DNA of 9,359 nucleotides, from contig JAQVPY010000079.1 in the NCBI GenBank assembly GCA_028701815.1, positions 1 to 9,359 on the forward strand, written 5' to 3'. This DNA comes from Bacteroidales bacterium (lineage in GTDB: Bacteria > Bacteroidota > Bacteroidia > Bacteroidales > BM520). The position numbers were made by a program, and so were the translations under genes. Below, piece after piece: positions 1 to 6,081 of the stretch. The notes beneath the pieces are model-generated. The model ran no database searches. It saw only the letters and a list, made by a program, of their open reading frames with translations, and was not told where the DNA came from. The first letter of the stretch is position 1; each line of letters begins with the position of its first letter.

Positions 1-377
1 GTTATTTCCTGATTTTTCCGTTGACATTCCGTTTTTTAGGCACCTATCAGGTAAGCAAAATAGTGGAAAACCAAATCACCCTCGAGTCATATATGGGCAC
101 AATGATGATGTTAAACCTTATGATGGGCATTGTATTTGAATTGCCCGTATTAAGTTGGGGCTTTGCAAAAATGGGCGTCATCTCTGCAACTTTTTTGCGC
201 AAATACAGGAGACATGCCATTGTGATCATGCTTTCCGTCGCCGCCGTTATCACGCCCACAGCCGACGCTTTCACGCTGCTTCTTGTTGCCCTGCCAATGT
301 ACCTCCTTTACGAAATCAGCATCATTATTGTGGCACGCGTTGATAAAAATATATCCTCTTCGTCGGCAACAAAATAA
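1..377 (+). CDS. tatC: Sec-independent protein translocase TatC, C-terminal part (5' end outside window)
   Basis: This is the C-terminal part of TatC, the polytopic inner-membrane subunit that recognises twin-arginine signal peptides and forms the core of the Tat export channel for folded proteins. The reading frame is open from the left edge (first whole codon at base 3) to TAA at 375-377. The visible part starts with a YFLIFPLTFRFLG segment, continues through a periplasmic stretch (VENQITLESY) and then the TatC-typical membrane segment with MGIVFELPVLSW. A cytoplasmic loop follows (FLRKYRRHAIV), then a segment with ITPTADAFTLLLVALPMYLLYE and a short polar tail. These motifs match TatC closely. 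A TTG at 21 is an internal leucine codon, not a start. The upstream gene, often tatA in such genomes, cannot be seen. Identity is confident; the start and full length are unknown. Confidence 0.95.
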   Translation, partial: YFLIFPLTFRFLGTYQVSKIVENQITLESYMGTMMMLNLMMGIVFELPVLSWGFAKMGVISATFLRKYRRHAIVIMLSVAAVITPTADAFTLLLVALPMYLLYEISIIIVARVDKNISSSSATK

Positions 378-384
378 CCGTCTC

Positions 385-418
385 TTTGTTCATATTATAA
401 AAAAGTTTATTAACTTTG
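385..418 (+). promoter_or_regulatory. Candidate Bacteroides-type promoter for the nitroreductase-to-umuC gene run
   Basis: TAACTTTG at 411-418 matches the Bacteroides -7 consensus TAnnTTTG exactly. A TTTG at 385-388 could be the -33 element, with 22 bases between the two, slightly longer than the usual 19-21. Transcription would begin near 425, about 60 bases before the ATG at 484. It is the only exact match between tatC and the next gene, so it is the best candidate for driving the downstream run. Confidence 0.55.
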
Positions 419-431
419 TAAGCTAATATTA

Positions 432-451
432 TATATGTTATATAACATATA
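432..451. promoter_or_regulatory. Perfect 20-bp palindrome, possible operator
   Basis: Bases 432-451 form a perfect palindrome with no central spacer: the half-site TATATGTTAT is followed by its reverse complement. It starts 14 bases after the candidate -7 element and so overlaps or directly follows the expected transcription start, where a dimeric repressor could block transcription. It is all A/T except one G and one C, which raises the odds of chance occurrence. The regulator is unknown. It does not look like a transcription terminator, since it is not GC-rich and no T-run follows. Confidence 0.4.
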
Positions 452-483
452 AATGAGCCTCTAATTGCGCCGTATTGTACATA

Positions 484-1062
484 ATGCTGACAGACATATT
501 AAAGAAAAGCAGAAGTTATAGAAGTTTCGACGAATCAGTCAAAATCAACGAGTCGTTGCTTCTCGAATGGATTGACGGCACGCGCTATGCGCCGTCGAGT
601 ATAAACAGACAGCCGTTGAAATACAGGCTTGTTTTCATGCAGGAAGAGTTGGATAAAATTCAGCCGCTGACACATTGGGCGAGGGCTTTGCCTAAGTTGG
701 AAATTCCGCCTAAGGGACACTACCCTGTTGCATTTATCATCATTTTATGTGATACTGACATTGCAGGCAACACGGATATCTTTATCAGAGATGTCGGCAT
801 CTGTGCACAGACGATATTATTACAAGCTGTGGAAGCCGGTTATGGCGGATGTATGATAGGCAATTTCAACCCAAAAGCGATAAGCGATGCACTATGTCTG
901 CACGAGAACCTTCAGCCGAAGCTTATTTTAGCTTTAGGAAAGCCCGACGAAGAGATCACGCTCGTTGATGCAGACACCTGCGAGTCGACCAATTATTACA
1001 GAGATGACAATGGGCATCATTTTGTCCCCAAAAGAAAATTAGAAGATATAATAGTTAAATAG
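484..1062 (+). CDS. Nitroreductase-family FMN-dependent oxidoreductase
   Basis: The product is a 192-residue cytoplasmic protein of the nitroreductase fold. These flavoenzymes bind FMN as dimers and use NAD(P)H to reduce nitro compounds, quinones or other acceptors; the substrate here cannot be read from sequence. Seen features are the N-terminal RSYRSFD motif (residues 10-16, where family members contact FMN phosphate), RYAPSSINRQP (34-44), and the DVGICAQTILLQAVEAGYGGCMIG core (103-126) typical of the C-terminal half of the FMN site. The length is normal for the family. I chose ATG 484 over an in-frame TTG at 475 because it gives the usual short N-terminus; neither has a Shine-Dalgarno sequence. 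The stop abuts the next ATG at 1063, so this gene is probably first in the operon and served by the promoter at 385-418. Confidence 0.88.
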   Translation: MLTDILKKSRSYRSFDESVKINESLLLEWIDGTRYAPSSINRQPLKYRLVFMQEELDKIQPLTHWARALPKLEIPPKGHYPVAFIIILCDTDIAGNTDIFIRDVGICAQTILLQAVEAGYGGCMIGNFNPKAISDALCLHENLQPKLILALGKPDEEITLVDADTCESTNYYRDDNGHHFVPKRKLEDIIVK

Positions 1063-1356
1063 ATGATTAGCATTTTTGAAATTTTGATGCTGGCATGTTT
1101 CGCATGCAGCTGGCCTGTTTCCATCGTTAAGGCCTTAAGAACTAAAATAGTAATAGGAAAAAGTCCTATATTTATGATACTCATCATAATAGGATATGTT
1201 TTCGGTATAATACACAAATTGCTCAACAACTGTGATGTTGTGATATGGTTATGGGCTTTTAACGGTTTATTAGTCAGTTTCGATCTAATATTATATTTCT
1301 GTTATATAGGCAAAAACAAACGCGATATGGCAAACAATAATAATAAGAAAGAATAA
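1063..1356 (+). CDS. Small three-TM membrane protein, SemiSWEET/PQ-loop-like
   Basis: A 97-residue, strongly hydrophobic protein with three likely membrane segments (about residues 4-22, 36-53 and 59-82) and a short polar tail containing four consecutive Asn. The pattern CSWPVSIVKALRTK (15-28), GKS (32-34) and IGYVFGIIHKLL (43-54) resembles the PQ-loop layout of SemiSWEETs: a Pro in the first helix, a basic loop with TK...GKS, then a Gly-rich second helix. SemiSWEETs are three-helix half-transporters that dimerise to carry sugars. The similarity is judged by eye and the canonical PQ pair is replaced by WP, so transport of sugar is inference only. It starts on the base after the nitroreductase stop and ends 3 bases before the next ATG, so co-transcription and translational coupling are likely. 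That it is a real gene is more certain than its family. Confidence 0.72.
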   Translation: MISIFEILMLACFACSWPVSIVKALRTKIVIGKSPIFMILIIIGYVFGIIHKLLNNCDVVIWLWAFNGLLVSFDLILYFCYIGKNKRDMANNNNKKE

Positions 1357-1359
1357 GAC

Positions 1360-3840
1360 ATGACTATCAGCAGATTTCCTGTTAAGTTTTTTGAATATAT
1401 CAGGTCGTTTTTGACAGCAGCCGCATGTTTTTTATTTGTCCTCTTAGTCTTAAAAGCATACGAGTGCGCAGGATTATATTTTACAGAAGACATCCACGGC
1501 GGCACTATTGCCCTTCGCTGCGCAGCATATACTTTTATTGCCTTCAGCATCATCTCATTTGCTGTACTTATTGTATATCTCATCATACGTCCTTTCTCGA
1601 AAAAAGCCGCCCTTATTACAAGTGCCGCCATATTCGGGATTGCTGTTCTCTCGGAGTTCGGCTTGCTTTTATATTCCAAGATGTCGGGGGCTTTACTCGG
1701 CATTGAGTTGATACGACGTCCTTTTCCTGAAACGATGCAGACAATAAAGAGCGTGATGAATATATGGATTGTTTTAGCCCTCTTAGTTATAGCAGCCTGT
1801 TTATATATTTTCGCCACTGTTAAAATTGACGGTTGTTCAGGTAGAAAAGCAAAAAAGACGATACAGATTATCACCCTGGCAATAATGGTCGTCTCGGTGT
1901 TTTTTATTGGCAAGATAGACAAACTTACGGCGAACATTTCCAAGCCGGTTATTGAAAATTGCATTGTAAACAAGACCGTTTATTGTCTGCGCTCCTGTAT
2001 TTCAGCCAAGCCTGTCGCTGAAGACGCATACGACACAGACATGGATCAGTTGCAGGCTTTCATGGACGAATATCGCGGAAGGGTTGTCCCGGACATATTA
2101 TTTCCGCTCGAACGAATTGACGACACAGAGAGCACCCTGGCGCCCTATTTCATAAGCGCAAAGACAAAACCTAATATTGTCATACTGATAGTTGAATCTT
2201 TGGGAAGAGAATGGAGTGGAGACACACGTTTAGGCGTTAGTTTTTCTCCGTTTATAGACTCTTTGGCGCGTCACTCCCTGTATTGGAAAAACTGTCTTTC
2301 GACAGCTGTCCGCAGCTTTGGTGCTGTACCGTCTATTACGGGTTCCGTACCTCACGGTCCGAAGGGATTTCAGTTCGGAAATATGCCTGCGCACAACAGC
2401 CTCATCTCCATTTTGCACCGCAACGGATATAAAGCCAACTCATTTTATGCCGGCGACTTCTCTTTCGACGGAGTGTACGAATATCTTCTCGCACAAAATA
2501 TCGACTACGCCTCTACCTCTTTTTTACATGAAGCATTCGCTACTAAAGACGAGTCTTTATATACTTACTGGGGATATCACGACAAGATATTATATAAACG
2601 CAGTCTGGAAGAGATAGAGAGATTAGACGATGGAGCTCCTATGCTCAATCTAATCATAACTATTTCATCCCACGACAACTTAAGCCTTCATAATACGGAA
2701 GAGCAACAATACTATATAGATGAGGCCCAAAAGATAATAGATCAAATTCCGGGAGGAAGTCGCAATAAGTCAGGAATAAAAATTAAACGAGTCGCAAGTT
2801 GGTTATACACAGACTACGCTATACGCGATTTTTTTAAAGGATATTCTCAAAGAGCCGATTACGACAGCACAATATTTATAATCACAGGCGACCACAGTTC
2901 CGGCTACTTCTCATATAACAGGCTCGGCTTCTTCCATGTTCCCCTTATTATTTGGTCGCCAATGCTCAAAGAGCCCAAAGCATTTTCTTCTATAGTTACA
3001 CATAACGACATAACTCCGACAATAACGGCTCTTTTAAAATCCAATTTCGACGTTAAGACTCCCGACACGGTTCAATGGGTCGGTCAAAGTCTTTCCACTG
3101 CCGCTTCACACTTCGGAAAAGATAATCGCATTCTTCTCCTCAACTACGCCCACGAAGTAACCGAGATATTCTACGACGGCTATTTCTACAGGAATGGGAA
3201 AGATCTCCTTTATCAAGTGGACTGCACCATGGGACTTATACCTGTTGAAGATAAGGCGACAAAAGACATGATCATCAACAAATTATCACTTTATAAATAT
3301 ATTAACAACTATGTATATATAAACGACCGTCTAACCAAGCACCCGTTATATAAAAAGAATATCTTTATTCCTTTCAAAAGCATTGCTATCGACTCTTTAA
3401 CCTGTCACAATTTAGAAAAGAAGCCAAGTGAGATGAAGCCGAAGGCGTTTCCGATAATACGAAAGCAATATATCGCTAAAGACGGATTAGACAAAATTAA
3501 ACTGTCTTTGGCAGCGGATGTTATGATTGATAATATAATTGATCATACATCATGGTCTGATTATCAGATGAGCCTTGTATTCAAATATGATGGCGACAAT
3601 ATAACAAGTCCTAACATTTACAAAGACAATATAGTTAAATTTATTAATCAAGATAATTTAAAAAGCGGAGAGTGGTATAAGATTAACCTCACCAAAGAAT
3701 TTGATGTTAGGGGTGTAACCGAGTTGAAGGCCTCCATATATATATATTCGCAGGAACATAATGAATCTTGGACAGCCGACAATGCGCTACATCTGAAAAA
3801 TATTAACGTATCTATAGAGACGAGTAAAACGCAAAATTAA
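1360..3840 (+). CDS. LtaS-like membrane-anchored phosphoglycerol transferase/sulfatase-superfamily enzyme
   Basis: An 826-residue inner-membrane enzyme with the LTA synthase plan: five N-terminal TM segments (about 16-33, 51-77, 82-105, 132-154, 167-184), a linker, then an extracytoplasmic sulfatase-fold domain (about 269-560). Likely metal and catalytic residues are E279 in NIVILIVESLG, S319 in STAVRSFGAVPS (the position of the LtaS nucleophilic Thr by my alignment), D511-H512 in ITGDHSSG, and H526 in HVPLIIW. H438 in ITISSHDN matches the substrate-contacting His of LtaS. A further 200 or more residues follow, of which about 660-826 look beta-rich and have no LtaS counterpart. Family members transfer phosphoglycerol or related groups onto glycolipids or glycans. 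In a Gram-negative host the acceptor is unknown; phosphoglycerol or phosphoethanolamine decoration of a periplasmic or surface glycan is plausible. It sits 3 bases after the preceding gene and 2 bases before umuD. Confidence 0.85.
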   Translation: MTISRFPVKFFEYIRSFLTAAACFLFVLLVLKAYECAGLYFTEDIHGGTIALRCAAYTFIAFSIISFAVLIVYLIIRPFSKKAALITSAAIFGIAVLSEFGLLLYSKMSGALLGIELIRRPFPETMQTIKSVMNIWIVLALLVIAACLYIFATVKIDGCSGRKAKKTIQIITLAIMVVSVFFIGKIDKLTANISKPVIENCIVNKTVYCLRSCISAKPVAEDAYDTDMDQLQAFMDEYRGRVVPDILFPLERIDDTESTLAPYFISAKTKPNIVILIVESLGREWSGDTRLGVSFSPFIDSLARHSLYWKNCLSTAVRSFGAVPSITGSVPHGPKGFQFGNMPAHNSLISILHRNGYKANSFYAGDFSFDGVYEYLLAQNIDYASTSFLHEAFATKDESLYTYWGYHDKILYKRSLEEIERLDDGAPMLNLIITISSHDNLSLHNTEEQQYYIDEAQKIIDQIPGGSRNKSGIKIKRVASWLYTDYAIRDFFKGYSQRADYDSTIFIITGDHSSGYFSYNRLGFFHVPLIIWSPMLKEPKAFSSIVTHNDITPTITALLKSNFDVKTPDTVQWVGQSLSTAASHFGKDNRILLLNYAHEVTEIFYDGYFYRNGKDLLYQVDCTMGLIPVEDKATKDMIINKLSLYKYINNYVYINDRLTKHPLYKKNIFIPFKSIAIDSLTCHNLEKKPSEMKPKAFPIIRKQYIAKDGLDKIKLSLAADVMIDNIIDHTSWSDYQMSLVFKYDGDNITSPNIYKDNIVKFINQDNLKSGEWYKINLTKEFDVRGVTELKASIYIYSQEHNESWTADNALHLKNINVSIETSKTQN
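3807..3822. promoter_or_regulatory. Near-perfect 16-bp dyad just upstream of umuD
   Basis: The sequence CGTATCTATAGAGACG reads as its own reverse complement except at one base pair (A3810 opposite G3819), with a perfect TCTATAGA core. It lies in the last codons of the LtaS-like gene and ends 20 bases before the umuD ATG, where an SOS operator could sit. It is not the E. coli LexA box, and no TAnnTTTG element is visible nearby, so an operator role is speculative. Confidence 0.2.
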
Positions 3841-3842
3841 CA

Positions 3843-4283
3843 ATGGACTTATTATTATTTAGTGCCGACACGAGTTCCGAGACATCGCTGTTGCTTGCCG
3901 ATGAGGGGGTCCACGCTGGATTTCCAAGTCCGGCGCAGGACTATATGTGCAATGCTATCGACTTGAATAAAGAGCTCATAAGGCATCCGGAGACAACTTT
4001 TTATGCCAGATGTGTAGGCGACTCCATGAAAGATATCGGGATTGATAACGGCGACCTCCTAATAATAGATAAGAGTATTGAGCCTCAGGACGGCGACATC
4101 GTAGTAGCATATATCGACGGGAATTTTACCCTAAAACGGATAAAGATGGAACACGACGGGAAAAGCCTGTGGCTTATGCCGGAAAATGACGAATACAAAC
4201 CGATAAAAGTCACCGAAGAAAATTCCTTTATAGTATGGGGCGTGGTTACACATAATATTAAAACACAGTTCAGAAGACAATGA
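3843..4283 (+). CDS. umuD: UmuD, LexA-like self-cleaving subunit of translesion polymerase V
   Basis: A 146-residue S24-family protein. In the known system RecA filaments stimulate UmuD to cut itself, and the shortened UmuD' dimer joins UmuC to form polymerase V for lesion bypass during the SOS response. The self-cleavage site is seen as AGFPSPAQDY, with the cut expected between A25 and G26 (E. coli has Cys-Gly). The serine-lysine dyad is present: S61 in VGDSMKD and K98 in NFTLKR, matching E. coli S60 and K97. The C-terminal VWGVVTHNIK strand is also typical. Length is close to the E. coli protein. ATG 3843 comes 2 bases after the LtaS-like stop, with no Shine-Dalgarno sequence. The stop overlaps the umuC start by 4 bases (ATGA), giving the usual umuDC pair. 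No LexA-type DNA-binding domain is present. Confidence 0.95.
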   Translation: MDLLLFSADTSSETSLLLADEGVHAGFPSPAQDYMCNAIDLNKELIRHPETTFYARCVGDSMKDIGIDNGDLLIIDKSIEPQDGDIVVAYIDGNFTLKRIKMEHDGKSLWLMPENDEYKPIKVTEENSFIVWGVVTHNIKTQFRRQ

Positions 4284-5551
4284 AATCTTACGCGATATGC
4301 GATTGCGACAATTTCTTCGCAAGTTGTGAAAGAGTCTTCGCACCGTCTCTTCACGACAAACCCGTTGTTATCCTCAGCAACAACGACGGGTGCATTATTG
4401 CAAGAAGCTCCGAAGCTAAGGCTCTCGGCATTGCCATGGGCACTCCGCTATATCAGATAAAGGATTTCCTCGAAAAAAACGACGTGGCCGTCTTTAGCAG
4501 CAACTACACCCTATATGGTGATATGAGCCGCCGCGTAATGAGCCTGCTCTCAAAATACAGCCCCGTATTCTGGCAATACAGCATAGACGAAATGTTTCTC
4601 GACCTTACAGGGATAGCTTCCGGAAATGACCTGCTTAGCTATTGCAAATCACTGCGCAAAACGGTAACACAAGGTACAGGGATACCCATAACCATAGGAA
4701 TAGCGCCCACAAAAACCCTCGCTAAGGCTGCCAGCAAATTCGGTAAGAAATATAAGGGCTTTAAGGGTGTCTGCATGATTGACGATGAGACAAAAAGAAT
4801 TAAGGCCCTTAAAATGCTCAATGTATCCGACGTATGGGGTATAGGCAGGAGAACTAACAAAAAACTCGATTATTTCGGCATAAAAACGGCATGGGACTTC
4901 ACACAAAAGAGTGAGAAATGGATTCAAAAAGAATTTACTGTGACGGGGCTGAAGACATGGAAGGAACTCCAAGGGGTAGACTGTATCAATGTCGACGAAC
5001 TACCCGAGAAAAAAAGTATCTGCACAAGCCGTAGCTTCGCTGATCAGGGCCTCGCCGACTTAAGCCAGATAGAAGAAGCTCTCACTAATTTTACTGCCGA
5101 ATGCTCTCGAAAACTAAGATCACAGCATTCATGCTGTAAGATGCTGACAGTATTCGCATATACAAGTAGATTCAGAGATGATGTGCCACAAGCCAGCATC
5201 TATAAGACCATCGAATTGCCCGTTCCCTCCAACGACAGACAGGAACTGACGGGCTACGTGATGAAAACTCTCCGTGCCGAATGGAAAGCAGGCACATATC
5301 TTTATAAAAAAGCCGGCATAATTGTGTGGGAAATGACACCGGACAATGCAATTCAATCAGACCTCTTAGATACCGTGGACAGAGATAAGCAGGCGGCTCT
5401 CGCTAAAACTATTGACGCCATCAACCTAAAAAACGGACAAGACGCTGTTCACCTCGCAATACAGGGTCACGACAAATCATGGTTTCTAAAATGCGAGCAT
5501 AAATCAAAACAATTTACAACAAATTTAAAAGATATTATCCATGTTAAATAA
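4280..5551 (+). CDS. umuC: UmuC, Y-family translesion DNA polymerase (polymerase V catalytic subunit)
   Basis: A 423-residue Y-family polymerase, the normal length for UmuC. It copies past damaged template bases in complex with UmuD'. Seen features include the N-terminal catalytic strand AICDCDNFFASCE with metal-binding D8, the finger motif SNNDGCIIARSSEAKALGI, and the palm carboxylates D103-E104 in YSIDEMFLDLTG. A helix-hairpin-helix thumb lies around 182-207 (VSDVWGIGRRTNKKL), followed by the little-finger domain. The UmuC-type tail contains QSDLLD at 359-364, close in place and pattern to the beta-clamp-binding motif of E. coli UmuC. All catalytic residues are present, so the enzyme is probably active. 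The ATG overlaps the umuD stop, implying translational coupling. The next gene has its own -7 element, so this is probably the last gene of the run. Confidence 0.96.
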   Translation: MKSYAICDCDNFFASCERVFAPSLHDKPVVILSNNDGCIIARSSEAKALGIAMGTPLYQIKDFLEKNDVAVFSSNYTLYGDMSRRVMSLLSKYSPVFWQYSIDEMFLDLTGIASGNDLLSYCKSLRKTVTQGTGIPITIGIAPTKTLAKAASKFGKKYKGFKGVCMIDDETKRIKALKMLNVSDVWGIGRRTNKKLDYFGIKTAWDFTQKSEKWIQKEFTVTGLKTWKELQGVDCINVDELPEKKSICTSRSFADQGLADLSQIEEALTNFTAECSRKLRSQHSCCKMLTVFAYTSRFRDDVPQASIYKTIELPVPSNDRQELTGYVMKTLRAEWKAGTYLYKKAGIIVWEMTPDNAIQSDLLDTVDRDKQAALAKTIDAINLKNGQDAVHLAIQGHDKSWFLKCEHKSKQFTTNLKDIIHVK

Positions 5552-5557
5552 ATATGA

Positions 5558-5565
5558 TATATTTG
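5558..5565 (+). promoter_or_regulatory. Candidate -7 element (TATATTTG) for the small exported protein gene
   Basis: TATATTTG matches the Bacteroides -7 consensus TAnnTTTG exactly and lies in the short gap after umuC. No TTTG is present 19-21 bases upstream, so the -33 element is missing or degenerate. Transcription would begin near 5572, leaving a very short leader before the ATG at 5585. Confidence 0.4.
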
Positions 5566-5584
5566 CAAAATTAAAAAGATGACC

Positions 5585-5968
5585 ATGAAAGGCTTCGCAA
5601 AAATATTGTTAGTCCTTCTTATAGCGACTGTTTCGATATGCCTGTCGGATAATGTCTCTTATAAAGAGACTCCCGTATCAGGAAGCGAATGCGAAGATGT
5701 GGCTTTTGGCAACTGCTCTCAGCTCTCTATAGAATATCAGCTGTATTCCGTCAGCCGCAGATCTCCTTTGCATCAGGTAAATCAGCCCACAAGCCTGTTC
5801 AACCAATCATGCACATTTATAAAAACACTGTTCTCAAAATATGTATTACAAAAAATTGTTGAGTGTAAAGCCGCCATGGCGACATCTTCCTTTAACGATT
5901 TAGTGATATCAATATACAGCGACAACATACTCAATCACACCTTTTCGCTGCATAACATCCGCATATAG
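5585..5968 (+). CDS. Small exported protein of unknown function
   Basis: I do not recognise this 127-residue protein. It begins with a clear signal peptide: MKGFAK followed by a hydrophobic stretch ILLVLLIATVSICL, with cleavage likely around residues 18-24. There is a Cys at the end of the hydrophobic stretch, but the preceding residue is Ile, so a lipobox is poor and lipoprotein status is unlikely. The mature part is polar and holds four Cys (in SECEDVAFGNC, NQSC and VEC), which could form disulfides in the periplasm. No catalytic motif or repeat is seen. An in-frame ATG at 5579 would add two residues; I prefer 5585 because it gives a classic MK start. A perfect 7-bp inverted repeat lies in its early coding region (5654-5670). 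The following 96 bases separate it from the next long ORF. Confidence 0.65.
   Translation: MKGFAKILLVLLIATVSICLSDNVSYKETPVSGSECEDVAFGNCSQLSIEYQLYSVSRRSPLHQVNQPTSLFNQSCTFIKTLFSKYVLQKIVECKAAMATSSFNDLVISIYSDNILNHTFSLHNIRI
5654..5670 (+). repeat. Perfect 7-bp inverted repeat inside the small exported protein gene
   Basis: GTCTCTT, a 3-base loop ATA, then AAGAGAC. In RNA this would make a compact hairpin about 70 bases downstream of the start codon. No T-run follows, so it is not a terminator. Its role, if any, is unknown, and chance is possible. Confidence 0.4.
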
Positions 5969-5994
5969 TTTTTATTTTGTTTCCACCACCTCGC

Positions 5995-6014
5995 TATGAA
6001 ATAACGATTTCATA
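5995..6014 (+). promoter_or_regulatory. 8-bp stem-loop directly upstream of a ribosome binding site
   Basis: TATGAAAT, loop AACG, then ATTTCATA form a perfect 8-bp inverted repeat with a 4-base loop. It ends one base before the purine-rich site AAGAGGA (6016-6022), which is correctly spaced for the ATG at 6028. It could be an RNA hairpin affecting translation or stability, or a DNA operator. It is AT-rich with no T-run, so termination is unlikely. A possible weak promoter element just upstream (TTATTTTG, 5972-5979) differs from consensus at one position. Confidence 0.4.
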
Positions 6015-6027
6015 AAAGAGGATTACT

Positions 6028-6081
6028 ATGCAAAAATTAATAAACAAAATAAAACAAAAATACTATGACTACTTTAAATAA
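6028..6081 (+). CDS. Possible 17-residue leader peptide overlapping the next gene
   Basis: A short ORF encodes MQKLINKIKQKYYDYFK. It is preceded by AAGAGGA at 6016-6022, 5 bases before the ATG, one of only two good Shine-Dalgarno sites noticed in the window. It ends at TAA 6079-6081, overlapping the first 17 bases of the next gene in another frame. The peptide is strongly basic with alternating hydrophobic residues, and could be an amphipathic helix. The arrangement suits a leader whose translation opens or couples to the downstream start, which lacks its own ribosome binding site. At this length coding potential cannot be proven, and the site might only be a remnant. Confidence 0.35.
   Translation: MQKLINKIKQKYYDYFK

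Noticed and set aside
378..410. Terminator after tatC
   Set aside because: The region is AT-rich with only very short complementary stretches and no GC-rich stem followed by a T-run.
475..483. TTG start at 475 for the nitroreductase
   Set aside because: ATG 484 is in frame three codons later and gives the usual nitroreductase N-terminus; no ribosome binding site favours TTG.
1302..1973. A 223-codon minus-strand open frame antisense to the LtaS-like gene
   Set aside because: It lies opposite the TM-rich N-terminus of a well-supported gene; hydrophobic codons on one strand often leave the other strand open. It resembles no known protein.
3843..4283. Full LexA repressor or phage repressor for the S24 protein
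   Set aside because: Only about 25 residues precede the cleavage site, with no helix-turn-helix, and the gene overlaps umuC, so it is UmuD.
5585..5660. Lipoprotein signal in the small exported protein
   Set aside because: The Cys after the hydrophobic stretch is preceded by VSI; the residue before the Cys should be small (Gly, Ala or Ser), so a standard signal peptide fits better.
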